Part shown: one piece after another, positions 1-12,200 of the stretch | How positions within the stretch are numbered: the stretch's first letter is position 1 | How the letters are laid out: the number at the start of each line of letters is the position of its first letter | DNA from: Pycnopodia helianthoides | Taxonomy: Eukaryota; Echinodermata; Asteroidea; Forcipulatida; Asteriidae | Reading direction: 5' to 3' | NCBI GenBank assembly: GCA_032158295.1 | Contig: JASTWB010000035.1 | Location: 1-64,000, forward strand | DNA: 64,000 nt | Notes under the pieces: model-generated | Told to the model about the DNA's origin: nothing | Databases searched by the model: none | The model's input: only the letters and a program-made list of their open reading frames with translations | Program-made: the position numbers and the translations under genes

Positions 1-280
1 TGTAGAACTTTCAAACCACGCCTCTTCGCGCATGCGCATTTTTGTAAGTGTAAACCCGCGACCTTCGAGTTGTGATGTCAGATGTTTTGGCTTGTACAAA
101 ATACACCGATGAGGGCGCTATGACTTTGACTGTTATTGAAATAATTGTGTTTTTATCAAAATAATCATTTTTAATTGTTAATTTTAAATTAGATTATCTT
201 CAACAGCTACAAAAAACATGTCATGAATTTTGTTTCGAAAACGGATGAATCTTGATGGTTTTTATTCCACAATAATTACC

Positions 281-522
281 GGGCGCCCTATGACCATATC
301 CAAGGTCGGCAAAAATTTTGGGGATCAAGTTACTGCCAAGTTACAAATAACATTTTTTTCTGAAAATGACACAAACTGTTACTCTAAAGTACCTCTTTTT
401 AAAATAAAATTTGTCATCAAAATTTACATTGAAACTTACGAGGGAAAAGGGGTGTCGTTATGAAGACCGCATTTTGGTCCTCATAACGCAAGAGTGTTTC
501 GCAAACCGGTCATAGGGCGCCC
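281..522. repeat. Inverted-repeat pair with inner hairpin
   Basis: GGGCGCCCTATGACC at 281-295 is repeated as its exact reverse complement at 508-522. Between them, arms at 456-468 and 476-488 form a hairpin matching at 12 of 13 positions. This looks like a small non-autonomous inverted-repeat element or its remnant, but no target-site duplication is evident. No gene was recognised in the first 550 bases. Confidence 0.45.
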
Positions 523-545
523 ATTGGTCGTCGTATTAGTGGTTA

Positions 546-745
<200 letters not shown>

Positions 746-1860
746 TAGAAAAAAATACCAGCACACATTGCGCAATTTGAAAAATTTGATTTGAAGATCT
801 CGGATTGTTTGTTATTTCGAATATACCAGGGGGTAAAGATGGCTCTGTTAGCGTATTAGGGAGTTTTTTCATTCATTTATATATTTATTTTTTTACTCGT
901 GCGTTGGTGAGTGTGTGGGTGTATGTATTTTATAATCATTGGCAATTCTCCAACAATTGCAAAGAAAAAGAAATTTATTTGTCTGCACATTTTGTTTCAA
1001 AGATAAGAAGAGCTTTTATATATACTTGGGTATTTTTTAAGAAACCAAATGAGCATTGGTTGATTTAAGGAGATTAGCTTCTACATACTACACAAGCCGA
1101 AAATCTGTAGATGTTGAAAGTCATTTCGTATGTAAAAATTATTATGAGTGTAGATTTAACTTTGAAATAAACTGGAAAATGGGAGTTTATAACATTTGAG
1201 TACAACCATGGGATTCGTTGATGAGTCGTAGCTGACAAAGGAGATTGTACACACCACATCATTTGTGTACATGTATGCTTTTTCTCTGAGTTCTTCACTT
1301 CAGGTAAAAATATCTTTTCTTTTTAGATGTAGATAAAAATCACAAACATTTCCGACAGCAAAAATGCCGTATGCCTATCTAAGTCACTTATTGTAATGGA
1401 TTTGTTTTAATTTTTGTATTTGTATTAATATTAGTAGTAGTATTATTATTGTTATTATCATTTTGTTTATTATAATCTTAACTGCGTAGTAATGTTGTCA
1501 TAATGTCTACAAAAATGGCCAAGATGAATATAGGTATCATATGGGACAAACATGGGCAAAAAAGCCCAAGGACAAAACAAACCTCAACGAAAAAAAAAAT
1601 TGTTAAAACAAAGACAAAGTCAACTTTAAAGTAAAAACCGCAACACCTATCAAGTAAAATTGCTTTAAAACAACGAACAATTCCAACCAAAACTATAAAA
1701 TGCAACATTAATCAAACAGACTTGTTTTTACATAGGGGAACTCTGCATCAATCTAATATTTTTCAAAAATATAACAAAACGCGATCAATCAAATACAACA
1801 ACAAAAAACAACAACAACAATCAAAGAACGAATCCTTGAAAAGAGCACATAGAAAAAAAT
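746..1860. other. A+T-rich stretch, no gene seen
   Basis: No coding signature on either strand. It holds only simple runs: ATT-type trinucleotides near 1430-1465 and CAA-rich sequence near 1795-1825. The left edge of the satellite follows at 1861. Confidence 0.6.
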
Positions 1861-3114
1861 AAACTAGACATAATTGCATTTGTGCACAAATGCCAAGCTG
1901 TTTCGCGACGAACGTTTTCAAATCACACTATATTACTGTTCATTTAACAATTTATGACAAAAAGGTGCAAAAAATGAAACAAAAATCATACAAAATCATG
2001 TGATGACGTCATGATGATGTCATTTTAAATTTTACAAGAACTTGCCAATATCTAACAACCTACCAAGTTTCAACATGATCGCACTAATACATCGGGAGAT
2101 ATACGACTTCGAAAAAGGCACCTTTAATGCCGCGTCACGTGACCCCGATGACGTCATTGATCTGAAATTTCACACGTATGATGGCTGCCTGACAGTCAAC
2201 ATAATGTGTAAAAGAATTTGGATTATACAGTGTTCATTTAGCAGTTTATGACAAAAGGTGCAAAAAAATAAAATAAATCATAAAAATTCATGTGATGACG
2301 TCATCATGACGTCATTTCAAACTTTACAAGAACTTGCCAATATCTAACAACCTACCATGTTTCAACATGATCGCACTAATACATCGGGAGATATACGACT
2401 TCAAAAAAGGCACCTTTAATGCCGCGTCACGTGACCCCCGATGACGTCATTGATCTGAAATTTCACACATAGGATGGCTGGCTGACGGACAACATATGTG
2501 TCGATTTTGAAGTGATTACACAAAACTTCGCCACACACATCTTCAAAAAGTCCATTTTGAACAGTTTTCAACCTGCCGCTAGAGGGCGCTCGTGTGTATC
2601 ATGACGTCATCGTTGTTTTTTTTTAAATGCACACTCTTGCCAGACACTAACATCGTTGAAAGCATGTTCATAACATTTAGCACTTTTGAATTACAAGGCA
2701 CTTCCGGTTTCGACCGGAAGTAGAGGTCAAGTGGGGTCACGCACACAGAATAAAATGAAGACCTAATTTATCCCTATACAATCCCGCAAACAGAACCCTA
2801 CGGTCTCTTGAGGCTGATTTGATACAGATTTTCAAATGTTTAAAATAGAAACCTTTAAGATGACGTCACGTGACGAGTGATGACGTCATCATGACGAATT
2901 TGTTTTAGACACTTCCTTGCACCAATGCCAATCATCACTGAAAGTTTCAATGCAATTTCTCTTTAGGAACTATGCAAAAGGCCGCTTAGAACGAAAATTA
3001 CTGAAAAATACAAATAAAAAAAAAAAAATAATAATAAAAAAAAACTTTAACAAAAACAAGAGCTGTTTCGCTGCGCTGCGAAACAGCTAAAAAAATAATA
3101 AACTAGACATAATT

Positions 3115-3132
3115 GCATTTGTGCACAAATGC
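3115..3132. promoter_or_regulatory. 18-bp perfect palindrome near each unit start
   Basis: GCATTTGTGCACAAATGC equals its own reverse complement. It lies about 13 bp into the satellite unit and recurs at the same place in nearly all units. The coordinates are for unit 2. Binding or structural function is unknown. Confidence 0.6.
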
Positions 3133-3814
3133 CAAGCTGTTTCGCGACGAACATTTTCAAATCACACAACATTACTGTTCATTTAACAATTTATGACAAA
3201 AAGGTGCAAAAAATGAAACAAAAATCATACAAAATCATGTGATGACGTCATGATGACGTCATTTCAAATTTTACAAGAACTTGCCAATATCTAACAACCT
3301 ACCAAGTTTCAACATGATCGCACTAATACATCGGGAGATATACGACTTCGAAAAAGGCACCTTGAATGCCGCGTCACGTGACCCCGATGACGTCATTGAT
3401 CTGAAATTTCACACATGTGATGGCTGCCTGACGGTCAACATAATGTGTAAAAGAATTTGGATTATACAGTGTTCATTTAACAATTTATAACAAAAAGGTG
3501 CAAAAAATAAAATAAATCATTAAAAATTATGTGATGACGTCATCATGACGTCATTTCAAAATTTACAGGAACTTGCCAATATCTAACAACCTACCAAGTT
3601 TCAACATGATCGCACATATAAATCGGGAGATATACGACTTCGTAAAAAGCATCTTTAATGCCGCGTCACGTGACCCCCGATGACGTCATTGATCTGAAAT
3701 TTCACACAAAGGATGGCTGCCTGACGGTCAACATATGTGTCGATTTTGAAGTGATTACACAAAACTTCGCTACACACATCTTCAAAAAGTCCATTTTGAA
3801 CAGTTTTCAACCTG

Positions 3815-3828
3815 CCGCTAGAGGGCGC
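3815..3828 (+). promoter_or_regulatory. CTCF-like core, one per satellite unit
   Basis: CCGCTAGAGGGCGC fits the known bilaterian CTCF core CCASYAGRKGGC at 11 of 12 positions (G for A at position 3). It is preserved in all eleven recognisable units, always followed about 14 bp later by a TGACGTCA. The coordinates are for unit 2. A match to a short consensus is suggestive only. Confidence 0.4.
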
Positions 3829-4098
3829 TCGTGTGTATCATGACGTCATCGTTGTTTTTTTTAAATGCACACTCTTGCCAGACACTAACATCGTTGAAAG
3901 CAAGTTCATAACATTTAGCACTTTTGAATTACAAGGCACTTCCGGTTTCGACTGGAAGTAGAGGTCAAGTGGGGTCACGCACACAGAATAAAATGAAGAC
4001 CTAATTTATCCCTATACAATCCCACAAACAGAACTCTACGGTCTCTTGAGGCTGATTTGATACAGATTTTCAAATGTTTAAAATAGAAACCTTTAAGA

Positions 4099-4111
4099 TG
4101 ACGTCACGTGA
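4099..4111. promoter_or_regulatory. Overlapping CRE and E-box palindromes
   Basis: TGACGTCACGTGA fuses a full CRE palindrome (TGACGTCA) with an E-box (CACGTG). Each unit has about nine TGACGTCA words, most inside ATGACGTCAT, and GTCACGTGAC about two to three times. These match established bZIP (CREB/ATF) and bHLH-Zip consensus sites; occupancy is inference. Confidence 0.5.
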
Positions 4112-6243
4112 CGAGTGATGACGTCATCATGACGAATTTGTTTTAGACACTTCCTTGCACCAATGCCAATCATCACTGAAAGTTTCAATGCAATTGCTCT
4201 TTAGGAACTATGCAAAAGGCCGCTTAGAACGAAAATTACTGAAAAATACAAATAAAAACTAGACATAATTGCATTTGTGCACAAATGCCAAGCTGTTTCG
4301 CGACGAACATTTTCAAATCACACAACATTACTGTTCATTTAACAATTTATGACAAAAAGGTGCAAAAAATGAAACAAAAATCATACAAAATCATGTGATG
4401 ACGTCATGATGACGTCATTTCAAATTTTACAAGAACTTGCCAATATCTAACAACCTACCAAGTTTCAACATCGCACTAATACATCGGGAGATATACGACT
4501 TCGAAAAAGGCACCTTGAATGCCGCGTCACGTGACCCCGATGACGTCATTGATCTGAAATTTCACACATGTGATGGCTGCCTGACGGTCAACATAATGTG
4601 TAAAAGAATTTGGATTATACAGTGTTCATTTAACAATTTATAACAAAAAGGTGCAAAAAATAAAATAAATCATTAAAAATTATGTGATGACGTCATCATG
4701 ACGTCATTTCAAAATTTACAGGAACTTGCCAATATCTAACAACCTACCAAGTTTCAACATGATCGCACATATAAATCGGGAGATATACGACTTCGTAAAA
4801 AGCATCTTTAATGCCGCGTCACGTGACCCCCGATGACGTCATTGATCTGAAATTTCACACATAGGATGGCTGCCTGACGGTCAACATATGTGTCGATTTT
4901 GAAGTGATTACACAAAACTTCGCTACACACATCTTCAAAAAGTCCATTTTGAACAGTTTTCAACCTGCCGCTAGAGGGCGCTCGTGTGTATCATGACGTC
5001 ATCGTTGTTTTTTTTAAATGCACACTCTTGCCAGACACTAACATCGTTGAAAGCAAGTTCATAACATTTAGCACTTTTGAATTACAAGGCACTTCCGGTT
5101 TCGACTGGAAGTAGAGGTCAAGTGGGGTCACGCACACAGAATAAAATGAAGACCTAATTTATCCCTATACAATCCCACAAACAGAACTCTACGGTCTCTT
5201 GAGGCTGATTTGATACAGATTTTCAAATGTTTAAAATAGAAACCTTTAAGATGACGTCACGTGACGAGTGATGACGTCATCATGACGAATTTGTTTTAGA
5301 CACTTCCTTGCACCAATGCCAATCATCACTGAAAGTTTCAATGCAATTGCTCTTTAGGAACTATGCAAAAGGCCGCTTAGAACGAAAATTACTGAAAAAT
5401 ACAAATAAAAACTAGACATAATTGCATTTGTGCACAAATGCCAAGCTGTTTCGCGACGAACATTTTCAAATCACACAACATTACTGTTCATTTAACAATT
5501 TATGACAAAAAGGTGCAAAAAATGAAACAAAAATCATACAAAATCATGTGATGACGTCATGATGACGTCATTTCAAATTTTACAAGAACTTGCCAATATC
5601 TAACAACCTACCAAGTTTCAACATCGCACTAATACATCGGGAGATATACGACTTCGAAAAAGGCACCTTGAATGCCGCGTCACGTGACCCCGATGACGTC
5701 ATTGATCTGAAATTTCACACATGTGATGGCTGCCTGACGGTCAACATAATGTGTAAAAGAATTTGGATTATACAGTGTTCATTTAACAATTTATAACAAA
5801 AAGGTGCAAAAAATAAAATAAATCATTAAAAATTATGTGATGACGTCATCATGACGTCATTTCAAAATTTACAGGAACTTGCCAATATCTAACAACCTAC
5901 CAAGTTTCAACATGATCGCACATATAAATCGGGAGATATACGACTTCGTAAAAAGCATCTTTAATGCCGCGTCACGTGACCCCCGATGACGTCATTGATC
6001 TGAAATTTCACACATAGGATGGCTGCCTGACGGTCAACATATGTGTCGATTTTGAAGTGATTACACAAAACTTCGCTACACACATCTTCAAAAAGTCCAT
6101 TTTGAACAGTTTTCAACCTGCCGCTAGAGGGCGCTCGTGTGTATCATGACGTCATCGTTGTTTTTTTTAAATGCACACTCTTGCCAGACACTAACATCGT
6201 TGAAAGCAAGTTCATAACATTTAGCACTTTTGAATTACAAGGC

Positions 6244-6265
6244 ACTTCCGGTTTCGACCGGAAGT
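6244..6265. promoter_or_regulatory. Hairpin of two ETS-type sites
   Basis: ACTTCCGGT at 6244-6252 and ACCGGAAGT at 6257-6265 are perfect inverted copies around a TTCG loop. ACCGGAAGT is the classical ETS/GABP consensus, so both strands read a site. The arms are perfect in units 1, 4, 6, 7, 8, 9 and 11. Units 2, 3 and 5 carry C-to-T in the right arm, and unit 10 has lost a base in each arm. Confidence 0.55.
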
Positions 6266-9200
6266 AGAGGTCAAGTGGGGTCACGCACACAGAATAAAAT
6301 GAAGACCTAATTTATCCCTATACAATCCCGCAAACAGAACCCTACGGTCTCTTGAGGCTGATTTGATACAGATTTTCAAATGTTTAAAATAGAAACCTTT
6401 AAGATGACGTCACGTGACGAGTGATGACGTCATCATGACGAATTTGTTTTAGACACTTCCTTGCACCAATGCCAATCATCACTGAAAGTTTCAATGCAAT
6501 TGCTCTTTAGGAACTATGCAAAAGGCCGCTTAGAACGAAAATTACTGAAAAATACAAATAAAAACTAGACATAATTGCATTTGTGCACAAATGCCAAGCT
6601 GTTTCGCGACGAACATTTTCAAATCACACAACATTACTGTTCATTTAACAATTTATGACAAAAAGGTGCAAAAATGAAACAAAAATCATACAAAATCATG
6701 TGATGACGTCATGATGACGTCATTTCAAATTTTACAAGAACTTGCCAATATCTAACAACCTACCAAGTTTCAACATGATCGCACTAATACATCGGGAGAT
6801 ATACGACTTCGAAAAAGGCACCTTGAATGCCGCGTCACGTGACCCCGATGACGTCATTGATCTGAAATTTCACACATGTGATGGCTGCCTGACGGTCAAC
6901 ATAATGTGTAAAAGAATTTGGATTATACAGTGTTCATTTAACAATTTATAACAAAAAGGTGCAAAAAATAAAATAAATCATTAAAAATTATGTGATGACG
7001 TCATCATGACGTCATTTTAAAATTTACAGGAACTTGCCAATATCTAACAACCTACCAAGTTTCAACATGATCGCACATTTAAATCGGGAGATATACGACT
7101 TCGTAAAAGGCATCTTTAATGCCATGTAACGTGACCCCCGATGACGTCATTGATCTGAAATTTCACACATAGGATGGCTGCCTGACGGTCAACATATGTG
7201 TCGATTTTGAAGTGATTACACAAAACTTCGCCACACACATCTTCAAAAAGTCCATTTTGAACAGTTTTCAACCTGCCGCTAGAGGGCGCTCGTGTGTATC
7301 ATGACGTCATCGTTGTTTTTTTTTAAATGCACACTCTTGCCAGACACTAACATCGTTGAAAGCAAGTTCATAACATTTAGCACTTTTGAATTACAAGGCA
7401 CTTCCGGTTTCGACTGGAAGTAGAGGTCAAGTGGGGTCACGCACACAGAATAAAATGAAGACCTAATTTATCCCTATACAATCCCACAAACAGAACTCTA
7501 CGGTCTCTTGAGGCTGATTTGATACAGATTTTCAAATGTTTAAAATAGAAACCTTTAAGATGACGTCACGTGACGAGTGATGACGTCATCATGACGAATT
7601 TGTTTTAGACACTTCCTTGCACCAATGCCAATCATCACTGAAAGTTTCAATGCAATTGCTCTTTAGGAACTATGCAAAAGGCCGCTTAGAACGAAAATTA
7701 CTGAAAAATACAAATAAAAACTAGACATAATTGCATTTGTGCACAAATGCCAAGCTGTTTCGCGACGAACATTTTCAAATCACACAACATTACTGTTCAT
7801 TTAACAATTTATGACAAAAAGGTGCAAAAAATGAAACAAAAATCATACAAAATCATGTGATGACGTCATGATGACGTCATTTCAAATTTTACAAGAACTT
7901 GCCAATATCTAACAACCTACCAAGTTTCAACATCGCACTAATACATCGGGAGATATACGACTTCGAAAAAGGCACCTTGAATGCCGCGTCACGTGACCCC
8001 GATGACGTCATTGATCTGAAATTTCACACATGTGATGGCTGCCTGACGGTCAACATAATGTGTAAAAGAATTTGGATTATACAGTGTTCATTTAACAATT
8101 TATAACAAAAAGGTGCAAAAAATAAAATAAATCATTAAAAATTATGTGATGACGTCATCATGACGTCATTTCAAAATTTACAGGAACTTGCCAATATCTA
8201 ACAACCTACCAAGTTTCAACATGATCGCACATATAAATCGGGAGATATACGACTTCGTAAAAAGCATCTTTAATGCCGCGTCACGTGACCCCCGATGACG
8301 TCATTGATCTGAAATTTCACACATAGGATGGCTGCCTGACGGTCAACATATGTGTCGATTTTGAAGTGATTACACAAAACTTCGCTACACACATCTTCAA
8401 AAAGTCCATTTTGAACAGTTTTCAACCTGCCGCTAGAGGGCGCTCGTGTGTATCATGACGTCATCGTTGTTTTTTTTAAATGCACACTCTTGCCAGACAC
8501 TAACATCGTTGAAAGCAAGTTCATAACATTTAGCACTTTTGAATTACAAGGCACTTCCGGTTTCGACCGGAAGTAGAGGTCAAGTGGGGTCACGCACACA
8601 GAATAAAATGAAGACCTAATTTATCCCTATACAATCCCGCAAACAGAACCCTACGGTCTCTTGAGGCTGATTTGATACAGATTTTCAAATGTTTAAAATA
8701 GAAACCTTTAAGATGACGTCACGTGACGAGTGATGACGTCATCATGACGAATTTGTTTTAGACACTTCCTTGCACCAATGCCAATCATCACTGAAAGTTT
8801 CAATGCAATTGCTCTTTAGGAACTATGCAAAAGGCCGCTTAGAACGAAAATTACTGAAAAATACAAATAAAAACTAGACATAATTGCATTTGTGCACAAA
8901 TGCCAAGCTGTTTCGCGACGAACATTTTCAAATCACACAACATTACTGTTCATTTAACAATTTATGACAAAAAGGTGCAAAAAATGAAACAAAAATCATA
9001 CAAAATCATGTGATGACGTCATGATGACGTCATTTCAAATTTTACAAGAACTTGCCAATATCTAACAACCTACCAAGTTTCAACATGATCGCACTAATAC
9101 ATCGGGAGATATACGACTTCGAAAAAGGCACCTTGAATGCCGCGTCACGTGACCCCGATGACGTCATTGATCTGAAATTTCACACATGTGATGGCTGCCT

Positions 9201-12200
9201 GACGGTCAACATAATGTGTAAAAGAATTTGGATTATACAGTGTTCATTTAACAATTTATAACAAAAAGGTGCAAAAAATAAAATAAATCATTAAAAATTA
9301 TGTGATGACGTCATCATGACGTCATTTTAAAATTTACAGGAACTTGCCAATATCTAACAACCTACCAAGTTTCAACATGATCGCACATTTAAATCGGGAG
9401 ATATACGACTTCGTAAAAGGCATCTTTAATGCCATGTAACGTGACCCCCGATGACGTCATTGATCTGAAATTTCACACATAGGATGGCTGCCTGACGGTC
9501 AACATATGTGTCGATTTTGAAGTGATTACACAAAACTTCGCCACACACATCTTCAAAAAGTCCATTTTGAACAGTTTTCAACCTGCCGCTAGAGGGCGCT
9601 CGTGTGTATCATGACGTCATCGTTGTTTTTTTTTAAATGCACACTCTTGCCAGACACTAACATCGTTGAAAGCAAGTTCATAACATTTAGCACTTTTGAA
9701 TTACAAGGCACTTCCGGTTTCGACCGGAAGTAGAGGTCAAGTGGGGTCACGCACACAGAATAAAATGAAGACCTAATTTATCCCTATACAATCCCGCAAA
9801 CAGAACCCTACGGTCTCTTGAGGCTGATTTGTTACAGATTTTCAAATGTTTAAATAGAAACCTTTAAGATGACGTCACGTGACGAGTGATGACGTCATCA
9901 TGACGAATTTGTTTTAGACACTTCCTTGCACCAATGCCAATCATCACTGAAAGTTTCAATGCAATTGCTCTTTAGGAACTATGCAAAAGGCCGCTTAGAA
10001 CGAAAATTACTGAAAAATACAAATAAAAACTAGACATAATTGCATTTGTGCACAAATGCAAGCTGTTTCGCGACGAACATTTTCAAATCACACAACATTA
10101 CGTTCATTTAACAATTTATGACAAAAAGGTGCAAAAAATGAAAAAAAAATCATACAAAATCATGTGATGACGTCATATGACGTCATTTCAAATTTTACAA
10201 GAACTTGCCAATATCTAACAACCTACCAAGTTTCAACATGCGCACTAATACATCGGGAGATATACGACTTCGAAAAAGGCACCTTGAATGCCGCGTCACG
10301 TGACCCGATGACGTCATTGATCTGAAATTTCACACATGTATGGCTGCCTGACGGTCAACATAATGTGTAAAAGAATTTGGATTATACAGTGTTCATTTAA
10401 CAATTTATAACAAAAAGGTGCAAAAAAATAAAATAAATCATTAAAAATTATGTGATGAACGTCATCATGACGTCATTTCAAAATTTACAGGAACGTTGCC
10501 AATATCTAACAACCTACCATGTTTCAACATGATCGCACATATAAATCGGGAGATATACGACTTCGTAAAAGCATCTTTAATGCCCGTAACGTGACCCCGA
10601 TGACGTCATTGATCTGAAATTTCACACATAGGATGGCTGCCTGACGGTCAACATATGTGTCGATTTTGAAGTGATTACACAAAACTTCGCTACACACATC
10701 TTCAAAAAGTCCATTTTGAACAGTTTTCAACCTGCCGCTAGAGGGCGCTCGTGTGTATCATGACGTCATCGTTGTTTTTTTTAAATGCACACTCTTGCCA
10801 GACACTAACATCGTTGAAAGCAAGTTCATAACATTTAGCACTTTTGAATTACAAGGCACTTCCGGTTTCGACCGGAAGTAGAGGTCAAGTGGGGTCACGC
10901 ACACAGAATAAAATGAAGACCTAATTTATCCCTATACAATCCCGCAAACAGAACCCTACGGTCTCTTGAGGCTGATTTGATACAGATTTTCAAATGTTTA
11001 AAATAGAAACCTTTAAGATGACGTCACGTGACGAGTGATGACGTCATCATGACGAATTTGTTTTAGACACTTCCTTGCACCAATGCCAATCATCACTGAA
11101 AGTTTCAATGCAATTGCTCTTTAGGAACTATGCAAAAGGCCGCTTAGAACGAAAATTACTGAAAAATACAAATAAAAACTAGACATAATTGCATTTGTGC
11201 ACAAATGCCAAGCTGTTTCGCGACGAACATTTTCAAATCACACAACATTACTGTTCATTTAACAATTTATGACAAAAAGGTGCAAAAAATGAAAACAAAA
11301 ATCATACAAAATCATGTGATGACGTCATGATGACGTCATTTCAAATTTTACAAGAACTTGCCAATATCTAACAACCTACCAAGTTTCAACATGATCGCAC
11401 TAATACATCGGGAGATATACGACTTCGAAAAAGGCACCTTGAATGCCGCGTCACGTGACCCCGATGACGTCATTGATCTGAAATTTCACACATGGATGGC
11501 TGCCTGACGGTCAACATAATGTGTAAAAGAATTTGGATTATACAGTGTTCATTTAACAATTTATAACAAAAAGGTGCAAAAAATAAAATAAATCATTAAA
11601 ATTATGTGATGACGTCATCATGACGTCATTTTAAAATTTACAGGAACTTGCCAATATCTAACAACCTACCAAGTTTCAACATGATCGCACATTTAAATCG
11701 GGAGATATACGACTTCGTAAAAGGCATCTTTAATGCCATGTAACGTGACCCCGATGACGTCATTGATCTGAAATTTCACACATAGGATGGCTGCCTGACG
11801 GTCAACATATGTGTCGATTTTGAAGTGATTACACAAAACTTCGCCACACACATCTTCAAAAAGTCCATTTTTGAACAGTTTTCAACCTGCCGCTAGAGGG
11901 CGCTCGTGTGTATCATGACGTCATCGTTGTTTTTTTTTAAATGCACACTCTTGCCAGACACTAACATCGTTGAAAGCAGTTCATAACATTTAGCACTTTT
12001 GAATTACAAGGCACTTCCGGTTTCGACCGGAAGTAGAGGTCAAGTGGGGTCACGCACACAGAATAAATGAAGACCTAATTTATCCCTATACAATCCCGCA
12101 AACAGAACCCTACGGTCTCTTGAGGCTGATTTGTTACAGATTTTCAAATGTTTAAAATAGAAACCTTTAAGATGACGTCACGTGACGAGTGATGACGTCA

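Noticed and set aside
2042..9261. Recurrent 68-69 codon ORF in every satellite unit
   Set aside because: It begins at a TTG, not ATG. The only early ATG is deleted by a 3-bp loss in units 3, 4 and 6, and the frame survives only because units are near-identical.
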